Shown piece by piece: positions 9,400 through 17,458 of a DNA stretch of 64,000 nucleotides. This stretch comes from Paracoccaceae bacterium (GTDB taxonomy: Bacteria > Pseudomonadota > Alphaproteobacteria > Rhodobacterales > Rhodobacteraceae). Location of the stretch: positions 62,001 through 126,000 of the forward strand of contig JAGRDY010000018.1 in NCBI GenBank assembly GCA_020446815.1. The letters run 5' to 3'. The translations under genes were made by a program, and so were the position numbers. The stretch's first letter is position 1. The number at the start of each line of letters is the position of its first letter. The notes under the pieces are model-generated. The model made no database searches, was not told the DNA's origin, and saw nothing but the letters and a program-made list of their open reading frames with translations.

Positions 9400-9819
9400 T
9401 TTACCTCGCGCGAAAAGCAACCGAACAATACCGAAGGCCATGTTATCATTGCGGGTATCCACTGGCCACCGGCAACAAGAATAGCGTCCGGGATGCGAAA
9501 CAGTGCCCGGTCAACTTGGTTTCTCGTCATTTGTCGGGAACGATCCGCCCGGACATCGGCGCCATCGCCCCGGGGTTCGCGGGCTTGTCACACCAAGCGC
9601 AAGAATCGTGGCCTGTGGGCCGTCGCGAGCCGATCAAGTGAATTGGCAAGGCGTCAAGCGAAGAACGCGCGCCATTTGGCCGAAATGCCATCGATTTCAC
9701 CGGATTGTTCATTGAAGGGGTACAACTTTCCGGACTGTTCGTTGTATTGTTGCCTGATCTATGTTGTTTGTGCGACCTGCATGCAATCGCGGCCGAGCGC
9801 TGCCATTTGATGCGCCAGG
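9400..9819. promoter_or_regulatory. Divergent promoter region of the polysaccharide cluster with a spaced direct repeat
   Basis: This 420-bp stretch separates the reverse epimerase operon from the forward sugar dehydrogenase gene. I see no convincing coding frame. It contains two near-identical 16-mers, CCGGATTGTTCATTGA at 9700-9715 and CCGGACTGTTCGTTGT at 9730-9745, exactly 30 bp apart, about three helical turns, on the dehydrogenase side. A related CATTGAAGG recurs at about 9857, just inside the coding region. They are candidate binding sites for a dimeric regulator of polysaccharide genes. Confidence 0.5.
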
Positions 9820-11181
9820 ATGGGTTTTGTTATGACCAGTGTATTTTCGTTATACTCTTCATTGAAGGAACAGATTGCGCGACGCGAGGCTCGGGTGGCA
9901 ACCGTGGGGCTTGGCTATGTTGGCCTGCCCCTGGCGCTGACAATCAGCGAGGCGGGCTTTTCCACGACGGGCGTGGATCTCAATAGCAGCCGCGTGAAGG
10001 CGATCAATGCGGGCGAAAAGGTCATTTCCTATTTCCCCGAGGACCGCATCAGAAATGCCGTCGGCGGCGGCAGGTTCCGGGCGAGCGATGAGGCATCCGT
10101 TCTGGCGGAAAGCGACATCATCCTGATCTGTGTGCCAACACCATTGTCAGCCAAACGCGAGCCGGACCTGAGTTATGTGGTCAAGGCCGTTGAAACGATC
10201 GCGCAATGGTTGCGCCCCGGTCAGCTCGTGGTGCTTGAAAGCACGGTCTGGCCCGGTGCGACGACAACGGTCGTACAGCCAATTCTCGAACGCGGCGGCC
10301 TGCGGGCGGGCGAGGATTTCTTTTTGGGCTTCTCTCCGGAACGCGAAGATCCCGGCAATGAAACATTCTCCACGCGGTCGATACCCAAGATCGTGGGGGC
10401 AGATGATGCCCGGTCTCGCGAACTGCTGGACCAGTTCTATGCGCATATCGTGACCGAGACCGTGCCCGTAAGCAGTTCGGCGACCGCCGAGGCGGTAAAA
10501 CTCGTCGAAAACAGTTTTCGCACTGTGAATATCGCGCTGGTCAATGAAATGAAGGTGGCGATGGATGCCATGGGGGTCGATATCTGGGAAGTCGTCAAGG
10601 CGGCCGCGACCAAACCCTTCGGATATATGCCCTTTTACCCCGGCCCGGGGATCGGCGGAGACTGCATCCCCGTGTCGCCCGTCTATCTTTCCTGGCGGGC
10701 GAAAGACGTCGGATCGTCCGTGCCGATCATCGATCTTGCGCGCACCAACAACGACAACGCCCCCGACCTGATCGCAAGCCGCGTGGCGACCGAGTTGACC
10801 AGGCAATCCGGTCTGACCGTCGAGGGGGCCAGGGTGCTGATCGTCGGGATTGCCTACAAGAAGGATGTCGAGGATACCCGCGAAAGCCCGGCTTTGGCCA
10901 TCTTGAACCGGTTGGAGAATATGGGCGCCGCCTGCGACTATCACGACCCCTATTTTCCGGTTCTTCCCCTGACGCGGGACCATCCGGACCTGGCCGGGCG
11001 CAAATCGGTAGAACTTGGCGAAAAGGTATTGCAGGGCTATGACGCGGTTGTCGTGGCAACCGATCACCGAAATGTCGACTATGCGCTGATTGCCAGAACG
11101 GCGCGGCTGGTGCTGGATACACGCAATGTCTTTTCTTCGATGAATGTCGCCGTAACAGGCGGAAAGCTGACCAAGATATGA
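9820..11181 (+). CDS. UDP-N-acetylhexosamine 6-dehydrogenase family (WbpA/TviB-like nucleotide sugar dehydrogenase)
   Basis: A 453-residue protein with the NAD-binding motif VGLGYVGLPLALTISEAGF near residue 28, the central ESTVWPGATTT segment, and the catalytic-Cys motif GPGIGGDCIPVSP near residue 285. The pattern GxGIGGxCIP places it with WbpA-type enzymes that oxidise UDP-GlcNAc or UDP-GalNAc to the uronic acid, rather than with short UDP-glucose dehydrogenases. The usual IPxDP is IPVSP here. Start may be ATG 9820 or ATG 9832. It stands alone, facing away from the epimerase operon, and feeds acidic sugars to polysaccharide synthesis. Confidence 0.87.
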   Translation: MGFVMTSVFSLYSSLKEQIARREARVATVGLGYVGLPLALTISEAGFSTTGVDLNSSRVKAINAGEKVISYFPEDRIRNAVGGGRFRASDEASVLAESDIILICVPTPLSAKREPDLSYVVKAVETIAQWLRPGQLVVLESTVWPGATTTVVQPILERGGLRAGEDFFLGFSPEREDPGNETFSTRSIPKIVGADDARSRELLDQFYAHIVTETVPVSSSATAEAVKLVENSFRTVNIALVNEMKVAMDAMGVDIWEVVKAAATKPFGYMPFYPGPGIGGDCIPVSPVYLSWRAKDVGSSVPIIDLARTNNDNAPDLIASRVATELTRQSGLTVEGARVLIVGIAYKKDVEDTRESPALAILNRLENMGAACDYHDPYFPVLPLTRDHPDLAGRKSVELGEKVLQGYDAVVVATDHRNVDYALIARTARLVLDTRNVFSSMNVAVTGGKLTKI

Positions 11182-11525
11182 TGGCGCCGACACGAGGACG
11201 CACAGCAAGGCGCGGACGGCATTCCCCATGTGTTTTAGCCGCGGACGCGATGCCAGCACGCTGCGGGCAGATTCGCGGCGCTCCGGCCAATACGGGTAAC
11301 GTTTGGCTGCGATTTCGTGCTCTGGTTGAGCCCCGGCAGTCCCGATCAATAATTTGCAGCAGAAAGATCAACGAAGTTGCAGCAAAAGGCGGGATTGGTT
11401 CGGCAAGCCGCCGATTGCAGTCACTATTTCGCGAAGACCGTTTCACGGCAACGCGATAAGACGATATGATCGGCGGACGGGACCGGGTTTAATTTATTTT
11501 TTGTTTTGGAACGGTGGAATCGAGA
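11182..11525. promoter_or_regulatory. Non-coding spacer upstream of the second flavoprotein gene
   Basis: In these 344 bp I find no supported gene. The final 60 bp are AT-rich (runs of T and A around 11490-11510), unlike the flanks, suggesting a promoter for the downstream gene. TTGCAGCA occurs twice, at 11354-11361 and 11377-11384, 23 bp apart. The Shine-Dalgarno of the next gene is weak. Confidence 0.4.
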
Positions 11526-13007
11526 ATGCAGCAAGATAATCGCAGCGCAGTCGTGGTCATTGGCGGCGGACCTGCTGGCCTGACTGCGGCCTATGAATTG
11601 CAAAAACGAAGTTCCAGGCATCGGCCTTTGGTCTTCGAAGCGGACAAGATCGTCGGGGGCATTGCCCGGACCGAATCGCATAACGGCTATCGGTTCGATA
11701 TCGGCGGGCACCGGTTCTTTACCAAGGTCAGCGAAGTCGAGGACATGTGGCATGAAGTTCTGGGTGGCGACTTCATCACCGTGCCCCGGCTTTCCCGCAT
11801 CTACTATCGTGACAAGTTTTACGACTACCCGCTGAAGTTGATCAACGCGCTGGTCAATATCGGCCCCTACGAAAGCATGCGCATTCTGCTGAGCTATTTC
11901 AAATGGCAGGTACGGCCCTACCGCAAGGAAGAGAATTTCGAGGAATGGGTGATCAACCGTTTCGGTGGCCGCCTTTATATGCACTTCTTCCGCAGCTACA
12001 CGCAGAAGGTGTGGGGGATCAACCCCAAGGAAATCCGTGCTGACTGGGCGGCACAGCGGATCAAGAATCTGTCGCTGTTCAAAGCCGTCTGGAATGCCAT
12101 TTCCGGGGCAAACGATACCGCCAGCCTGATCGAGGAATTCGAGTACCCGAGGCTCGGCCCCGGCATGATGTGGGAGAAAGTCACCGAGCTCGTCGAAGAA
12201 AAGGGCGGCGAAGTGAACCTGCGCTCTGAGGTCGTGAAGGTGAACCGCGACGGCAATCACGTCACATCCATCGATGTTAGGCAGTGGCACGAAGACGGAT
12301 CGGCCCCGACCGAAAGCCGCGTCGAGGGGGATCATTTCGTCAACTCGATGGCGCTGCGCGAATTGATCCATGCCTTCGACCCGCCCCCGCCGCCCGAAGT
12401 GATCGAGGCCGCCGACAAGCTGAAGTACCGCGATTTCCTGATCGTGACGCTGGTTCTCGATCATGCCGACCCGTTCCGCGACAACTGGATTTACATCCAT
12501 TCGCCGAACGTGAAGGTCGGGCGGATCCAGAACTTCCGCGCCTGGTCTAAGGAAATGCTGCCGGATCAGAATACCGCGTCGATCGGCATGGAATATTTCT
12601 GCCAGAAGGGCGACGGTCTGTGGAACATGAGCGACGAGGATCTGCGGGCTCTCGCCTCGCAAGAGCTCGAAACGCTGGGGCTGGCCAAAAAGGAGCATGT
12701 GATCGACGCGGCGATCATCCGTCAGCCAAAGGCCTATCCGGTCTATGACGGCGAATATCGCGAGGCTCTGGATGTTCTCGAAGAGTGGATCCTGTCGCTC
12801 GACAATTTCCAGACGGTCGGGCGCAACGGTCTGCACCGCTATAACAACCAGGATCATTCGATGCTGTCGGCGATGTTGGCCGCGCGCAATATTCTCGGCG
12901 AAAACCACGATGTCTGGACAGTCAACGTGGAGCGGTCCTACCATGAGGAATTCGAGGTGAAAAAGCCGGCAAAGCCGTCGATGAAAACGGCTCTGGCCGC
13001 TGAATAG
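11526..13007 (+). CDS. FAD-dependent amine-oxidase-type flavoprotein (UGM/protoporphyrinogen-oxidase-like), second copy
   Basis: A protein of 493 residues with the FAD motif VIGGGPAGLTAAYEL at about residues 12-26, FDIGGHRFFTK near residue 60, and the closing FAD-contact stretch TVGRNGLHRYNNQDHSML. The order of motifs matches the gene at 433-1878, with the same DPPPPPEV linker in the middle, so the two are paralogues. Such proteins are recurrent in exopolysaccharide loci and are related to UDP-galactopyranose mutase. ATG 11526 is chosen over GTG 11514 because the fold starts shortly after it. It ends the polysaccharide region and is followed by a strong hairpin. Confidence 0.83.
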   Translation: MQQDNRSAVVVIGGGPAGLTAAYELQKRSSRHRPLVFEADKIVGGIARTESHNGYRFDIGGHRFFTKVSEVEDMWHEVLGGDFITVPRLSRIYYRDKFYDYPLKLINALVNIGPYESMRILLSYFKWQVRPYRKEENFEEWVINRFGGRLYMHFFRSYTQKVWGINPKEIRADWAAQRIKNLSLFKAVWNAISGANDTASLIEEFEYPRLGPGMMWEKVTELVEEKGGEVNLRSEVVKVNRDGNHVTSIDVRQWHEDGSAPTESRVEGDHFVNSMALRELIHAFDPPPPPEVIEAADKLKYRDFLIVTLVLDHADPFRDNWIYIHSPNVKVGRIQNFRAWSKEMLPDQNTASIGMEYFCQKGDGLWNMSDEDLRALASQELETLGLAKKEHVIDAAIIRQPKAYPVYDGEYREALDVLEEWILSLDNFQTVGRNGLHRYNNQDHSMLSAMLAARNILGENHDVWTVNVERSYHEEFEVKKPAKPSMKTALAAE

Positions 13008-13017
13008 AAGCAATGCG

Positions 13018-13044
13018 GCGCCCGACCTTCAGAAGGTCGGGCGC
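13018..13044 (+). terminator. Rho-independent-type hairpin after the flavoprotein gene
   Basis: GCGCCCGACCTT, a 3-nt loop CAG, then AAGGTCGGGCGC give a perfect 12-bp stem starting 11 nt after the stop codon. There is no immediate U-run; a run of five T follows about 15 nt later. It marks the end of the polysaccharide block. Confidence 0.65.
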
Positions 13045-13139
13045 GGTCTGATGTTACGGTTTTTCCTGGCGCGGAACAGATCAAGGTCGGTGAGCCAAGG
13101 ACTTCATTTCCTACTTTTCGGGGATAGCGGCGAATAAGA

Positions 13140-13727
13140 ATGGCACATTCCAACCCAACAGCGCTGCGTCGGGCTGTCTCCAATATCTATCTCTTGTGGG
13201 TGATTCTGGCGTTCCCGGCGGTCTGGCTGGTTTTCAGCGCCGTCGTGCTCAGGGCGCGGCTTCCCTATCTCGAATGGACGGGCGTTCTGTCCTGCTGGCT
13301 GTTGATCGCTGCCTTGGCGGTGACCCCGTTGCAACTGGTTTTCGGGGCGCTTCCGTGGCTGCGGCAGCGGCGCCGTTATCTGGGGGTCGCCAGTTTCGGC
13401 TATGCGTCCCTTCACCTGGCCGTGTGGCTGTCCAATGCGAGGCCTGGTGCATTCCTGCATTCATTCGTGCGGCCAGAGGTTCTGCCGGGCTGGATTGCCA
13501 TTGCGATGATGCTGCCGCTGGCGCTCACATCCAGCAATTTGGCCGTGCGGCGCCTCGGTCCGGCCTGGAAATCCTTGCAGCGCTGGGTCTATCCGATGGC
13601 GATTCTGACCTTGCTTCACTGGCTGATGACCAACAAGGACTGGACGATGATCATCGTCTATACCGGCCCGCTGATCCTGTTGATGATCTGGCGGGTCTGG
13701 CGCCGCCAAAGGCGGGCAGGCGGCTGA
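13140..13727 (+). CDS. MsrQ-like heme-binding membrane protein (ferric reductase-type transmembrane domain)
   Basis: A 195-residue protein with about six hydrophobic helices. His residues sit inside helices at SLHLAVW (about residue 86) and TLLHWLM (about residue 159), as expected for heme b ligands in the ferric-reductase-like domain; the AVTPLQ segment after helix 2 matches the MsrQ pattern. MsrQ passes quinol electrons to the periplasmic methionine sulfoxide reductase MsrP. No msrP homologue is adjacent in this window, so the partner is unknown. The start is ATG 13140; its ribosome-binding site is weak. Confidence 0.72.
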   Translation: MAHSNPTALRRAVSNIYLLWVILAFPAVWLVFSAVVLRARLPYLEWTGVLSCWLLIAALAVTPLQLVFGALPWLRQRRRYLGVASFGYASLHLAVWLSNARPGAFLHSFVRPEVLPGWIAIAMMLPLALTSSNLAVRRLGPAWKSLQRWVYPMAILTLLHWLMTNKDWTMIIVYTGPLILLMIWRVWRRQRRAGG

Positions 13728-13799
13728 TGACCGGGCATTGTCCGGGTATCGCGCCGGCAGAAGTCGCCGCGCGCCCAGGCGGGGCACGCGGCCGTCAGT

Positions 13800-14006
13800 T
13801 CAGACGAGTGCCAGGTTGACAGCGCTTTCGCGGCCGTCACGGCCCGCTTCGATGTCGAAAGTGACCTTCGCGCCATCGTTGAGGCTGCTGATTCCCGAAC
13901 GCTCAAGTGCCGAGATGTGGACAAAAACGTCCTTGCTTCCGCCTTCGGGCGCGATAAAGCCGAAACCCTTGGTGGCGTTGAACCATTTCACGGTGCCATT
14001 GGCCAT
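13800..14006 (-). CDS. CspA-family cold-shock protein
   Basis: A 68-residue protein covering one cold-shock domain. It carries RNP1-like KGFGFI and RNP2-like VFVHISA, with the start [17 protein letters not shown] that is standard for the family. It would bind single-stranded RNA or DNA. AGGAGA lies 9 nt upstream of ATG. A 6-bp stem (GCTGCC/GGCAGC) lies in the leader just upstream of the ribosome-binding site, in keeping with post-transcriptional control seen in this family. Confidence 0.95.
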   Translation of the reverse strand: MANGTVKWFNATKGFGFIAPEGGSKDVFVHISALERSGISSLNDGAKVTFDIEAGRDGRESAVNLALV

Positions 14007-14394
14007 CGTGATGTCTCCTATCGTGGTGCTGCCCGCGGAATTGCGGCAGCTTGGCTAAGTCAGGGCAAAATCGAAAGACTGTAGCCTTGGCAGGAGAACA
14101 GCAGGTCGAAAGAGAATAACGTTCGCACGGGGCATATGGGTACTTGAGGAATGAAAAGCAAGAAAAATCTTGGCTCTCGCCTTGGGGGGTGTCGGCGTTT
14201 CGGCCTGTGAAACGATTGCCACGGAACCGTACCGCGGCGTTTTTGGCAAAACCTGACCCGCACGTTCAACCTGACCCGCACGTTCCCGGTACAATGCCGG
14301 GCTGGAACCGGATTGGCCGGCGTCGCCTCCGCAGCCTCATGTCGCTTTCAGACTAGCTTTGGCACGCCCTGGCCGCTAAAAGCCCCCCGAGCCC
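14007..14394. other. Non-coding spacer with an 18-bp tandem duplication
   Basis: No gene is supported here. It includes the leader and promoter of the cold-shock gene on the reverse strand. AACCTGACCCGCACGTTC is present twice in perfect tandem at 14250-14285. The rest has no recognisable signal. Confidence 0.5.
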
Positions 14395-14527
14395 GTGGCG
14401 ATGGCGTCGCCACAGGGGGAAACCCCGATGCTTGGCGATCTGGCAAGACAGCTCGCCGCAGTCCTGTACGCCGGGACCTTTCAGGGTTCCGGCCAGGGCC
14501 GACCCCATAAATGTGAGGTCTGACAAA
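14395..14527 (+). promoter_or_regulatory. Highly structured 5' leader of the creatinase gene (candidate cis-regulatory RNA)
   Basis: Four consecutive hairpins can be drawn. The first is GTGGCGA/TCGCCAC at 14395-14413. The second is GGGG-GAAA-CCCC at 14415-14426, with a GNRA tetraloop. The third is GGCGA-T-CTG with loop GCAAGA and return CAG-C-TCGCC at 14434-14457. The fourth is an 8-bp stem CCGGGACC/GGTTCCGG with loop TTTCAG at 14471-14492. The Shine-Dalgarno GAGG at 14515-14518 follows. I do not recognise a known riboswitch class in it. Confidence 0.5.
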
Positions 14528-15733
14528 ATGACACAACGTCCGCAACAATACCGTTTTCATCAGGGCCAGAAGGTTCTGCCCTTTGCCGCGTCGGAATATG
14601 AGGCCCGCCTGGGGGGCCTGCGCGCCCTCATGGACGCCGCCGGAGTCGAGGCCGTCGTGCTCACCTCGATGCACAATATCGCCTATTACTCGGGCTTTCT
14701 TTATTGCTCGTTCGGGCGGCCCTATGCGCTCGTCGTCACCGCGACCGAGGATGTGACGATCAGCGCGGGCATCGACGCGGCCCAGCCCTGGCGGCGCTGC
14801 CATGGCGACAACATCACCTATACCGACTGGCAGCGTGACAATTACTGGCGCGCGATCCTGTCGGTGACCGGGCCGGGCAAGGTGATCGGCTATGAGGGCG
14901 ATCACCTGACGCTCTTGCAATCGAGCAAGCTCGAGAGCTTCCTCAAGCCGTCGAAAACCGTCGATATCGCGCCCGCCACGATGACACAGCGGATGCACAA
15001 ATCCGCCGCCGAGATTGCGCTGATCAAGCATGGGGCGGCGGTCGCCGATGTAGGCGGCTTTGCCATTCATGATGCGGTGAGGGCCGGCGCGCGCGAAATC
15101 GACGTGGCCATGGCGGGCCGCGATGCGATGGAGATGGAGATCGCCAAGCGCTTTCCCGAGGCCGAGTACCGCGACACCTGGGTGTGGTTCCAGTCGGGCA
15201 TCAATACCGACGGTGCCCACAACCCGGTCACCGCGCGCGAATTGCAGGTGGGCGATATCCTCAGCCTCAACACCTTCCCGATGATTTCGGGCTACTATAC
15301 CGCGCTTGAACGCACGATGTTCGTGCGCGAGGTCGACCCTGCATCGCTGAAAATCTGGGAGGCGAACGTGGCGGCCCATGAATACGGGATGAGCCTGCTG
15401 AAACCGGGTGCGAGTTGCGCCGAGATCACCGCCAGGATCAACGATTTCTTCGCCGAACGCGATCTGCTGCAATACCGGACATTCGGCTACGGTCATTCCT
15501 TCGGGGTGCTGTCACACTATTATGGCCGCGAAGCGGGGCTGGAACTGCGAGAGGATATCGACACGGTGCTGGAGCCGGGCATGGTCATCTCGATGGAACC
15601 GATGCTGACCATCGCCGATGACAAGCCGGGGGCCGGAGGCTACCGCGAGCATGACATTCTGGTCATCACCGAGGATGGCAACGAGGATATCACCAAATAT
15701 CCCTACGGGCCGGAATTCAACGTGGTCGGCTGA
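14528..15733 (+). CDS. Creatinase (creatine amidinohydrolase, EC 3.5.3.3)
   Basis: A 401-residue protein that matches the Pseudomonas creatinase pattern over its full length. HNIAYYSGFLYCSFGRPYALVV lies in the N-terminal domain. The pita-bread domain has WFQSGINTDGAHNPVT, where His231 corresponds to the catalytic His of the known enzyme. FGYGHSFGVLSHYYGREAGL comes before the C-terminus. It hydrolyses creatine to sarcosine and urea. The start is ATG 14528 with GAGG 9 nt upstream; a longer in-frame start at 14432 would run through the leader hairpins. No creatininase or sarcosine oxidase gene is adjacent, so sarcosine must be processed elsewhere. Confidence 0.93.
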   Translation: MTQRPQQYRFHQGQKVLPFAASEYEARLGGLRALMDAAGVEAVVLTSMHNIAYYSGFLYCSFGRPYALVVTATEDVTISAGIDAAQPWRRCHGDNITYTDWQRDNYWRAILSVTGPGKVIGYEGDHLTLLQSSKLESFLKPSKTVDIAPATMTQRMHKSAAEIALIKHGAAVADVGGFAIHDAVRAGAREIDVAMAGRDAMEMEIAKRFPEAEYRDTWVWFQSGINTDGAHNPVTARELQVGDILSLNTFPMISGYYTALERTMFVREVDPASLKIWEANVAAHEYGMSLLKPGASCAEITARINDFFAERDLLQYRTFGYGHSFGVLSHYYGREAGLELREDIDTVLEPGMVISMEPMLTIADDKPGAGGYREHDILVITEDGNEDITKYPYGPEFNVVG

Positions 15734-15952
15734 CCGGGCCGGAAAAGACGGGCGCGGCCCCTTTGCAAGGGGGCTGCGCCGCTGATCGGCGGTCCGGGCC
15801 AGGTGATGGAGATCGTCAAAGCGGCCCTCTGTGGCCAGACTGCTCCGCCGGTGGTTTTTTGTTGGCGTGAAAGGCCGCCAAGGCTTGACTGGCGCAGCAC
15901 TGATGAGGCTGATGGGCCGATATGCCCATTTAGCCGACGAAAGCCTGCCCTG

Positions 15953-16759
15953 ATGATCCTGTTCTCGTCTTTTGCGCCCCTGCTGCGGCCGGGTGCGGTG
16001 TTGCCGCTGATCCTTGCCCTTGCCCTGTCGGCCTGTGGCGCACCACAAGAGGTGACGCGCGCGCCAGACCCGGCGCTCGCCCATTATGCGGCGGTCGAGG
16101 ATGACGGTTTCCTGATCCCGGAGGTGGTTCCGGGCTATGCGACGCCGCACAACCGCCGCATGGATGTGGCCTGGACGGGCGAAGAACCGGCCGGCACCAT
16201 TGTCGTCGACCCCTGGGCGCGCTGGCTTTATCTGGTGGAGCCGGAAGGCCGCGCCATCCGTTACGGCATCGCCGTCGGGCGCGAAGGCAAGGGGTTTCGT
16301 GGCAACGCGGTGATTTCGCGCAAGGAGGAATGGCCGTTCTGGCAGCCGACCGCCAACATGATCCGCACCGAGCCCGAAGTCTATGCCCAGTTCGCCGCCG
16401 GCATGGAGGGAGGGCTGGAAAACCCGCTGGGCGCGCGCGCGCTTTACCTTTACCGTCACGGCAAGGACACCAAATACCGCATTCACGGCACCTCGAATGC
16501 CTCGACGATCGGGCGCAAGACATCGGCAGGGTGTATCCGGCTTTTCAATCAGGACGCGATCGACCTTTTTGACCGCGTACCGCTGGGAACCCGGGTGCTG
16601 GTGCGTTCGCCAGAACAATCACTGGCTGCCGAAGGTGCGTTTGTCGAACTTGAAAATGGCTATCTGGTGCCCGCAGGCTCGCCCGAGGCGCTGGCCTTCG
16701 AGGAGCGTCAGGCAAAGGCGGCGGAAGCCGAAGCAGAGGTATTCACCCAGATCAACTGA
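15953..16759 (+). CDS. L,D-transpeptidase (YkuD domain) lipoprotein
   Basis: The 268-residue protein begins with a hydrophobic signal ending in the lipobox LSAC at about residue 26, so it should be lipid-anchored. The YkuD domain follows; its active site is seen as IHGTSNASTIGRKTSAGCIRL, with catalytic Cys194 and His about 17 residues before it. These enzymes form 3-3 peptidoglycan cross-links or attach lipoproteins to peptidoglycan. ATG 15953 is chosen because the signal peptide begins there. Monocistronic, convergent with the methyltransferase gene. Confidence 0.88.
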   Translation: MILFSSFAPLLRPGAVLPLILALALSACGAPQEVTRAPDPALAHYAAVEDDGFLIPEVVPGYATPHNRRMDVAWTGEEPAGTIVVDPWARWLYLVEPEGRAIRYGIAVGREGKGFRGNAVISRKEEWPFWQPTANMIRTEPEVYAQFAAGMEGGLENPLGARALYLYRHGKDTKYRIHGTSNASTIGRKTSAGCIRLFNQDAIDLFDRVPLGTRVLVRSPEQSLAAEGAFVELENGYLVPAGSPEALAFEERQAKAAEAEAEVFTQIN

Positions 16760-16819
16760 GCAGCGCCGCCCCACCGCTTGAACGCTGGGTTGCACAAGGC
16801 TTGCACCAGGATTCCGCAA

Positions 16820-17455
16820 TCAATCTACTTCAGGTTGGTGTGAAGATGTCATGGGGCCGATACAAAACGAAAAATGCCCATGGCTTTCGAGTGTCATGTA
16901 GTGATAGCGCCAGTTGCTGGCGACACAGAATTCGTTGACTGCCTGGATGACGCCGTAAACCACAGGCGTCACGATGTTGCCGTTACAGAAATCGTGCCCG
17001 AGAATCAGCCCGCCGGATTTGAGTGCCGTTGCGCTCAGTTTCAGTTCCGCGGCGGTGGTCTTGTAGGTGTGATTGGTGTCGATATAGACCCAGTCGAAGT
17101 AATCGTCGGGGAATTCGGCCAACACGTCGGTGGAAATACCCTTGTCGATGATGACGCGGCCCTTGTCGATGTCTGGGGCAAATCTGTCGCGCACGGTTGC
17201 CTCGTGGGGCGCGTAACGATCAACTGACCACGTGTCGATCAGGTGCAACCGTTCGGGATAGGTCCGGGCTAGAATCTCGGCGCTGAAATCGCCGTTTGCC
17301 ACGCCAATTTCGGCGACGACCCCATGTTTCGGCATCGCGTCAAGCAGGGCGAGACGATCTGGCAACAGCACGCCGCCCTTGGTATGACTTGTGTCAAGGC
17401 GTACGCTGGACGCCGAGCTTTTCAACGCCCGGCGCTTGGCCGCTTGATCCGTCAT
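16820..17455 (-). CDS. Class I SAM-dependent methyltransferase-fold protein
   Basis: A 211-residue protein with a Rossmann start VVAEIGVANGDFSAEIL (motif I) at about residues 47-63. It has an acidic DWVYIDTNHTYKTTAAEL segment, as in the methyltransferase family with a conserved DGxHxY motif that follows glycan or small-molecule clusters. The substrate is unknown. Its start codon lies 3 nt after the stop of the upstream binding-protein gene on the same strand, so the two are likely one operon. Confidence 0.75.
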   Translation of the reverse strand: MTDQAAKRRALKSSASSVRLDTSHTKGGVLLPDRLALLDAMPKHGVVAEIGVANGDFSAEILARTYPERLHLIDTWSVDRYAPHEATVRDRFAPDIDKGRVIIDKGISTDVLAEFPDDYFDWVYIDTNHTYKTTAAELKLSATALKSGGLILGHDFCNGNIVTPVVYGVIQAVNEFCVASNWRYHYMTLESHGHFSFCIGPMTSSHQPEVD

Positions 17456-17458
17456 GTG

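Noticed and set aside
9493-9810. A 105-codon forward frame in the polysaccharide promoter region
   Set aside because: No plausible ribosome-binding site or protein-like composition, and it covers the repeated 16-mers; treated as non-coding.
14395-14527. Glycine, cobalamin, ykkC/guanidine or SAM riboswitch in the creatinase leader
   Set aside because: Strong stems are present, but I could not place the conserved core bases of any of these classes; kept only as an unassigned structured leader.
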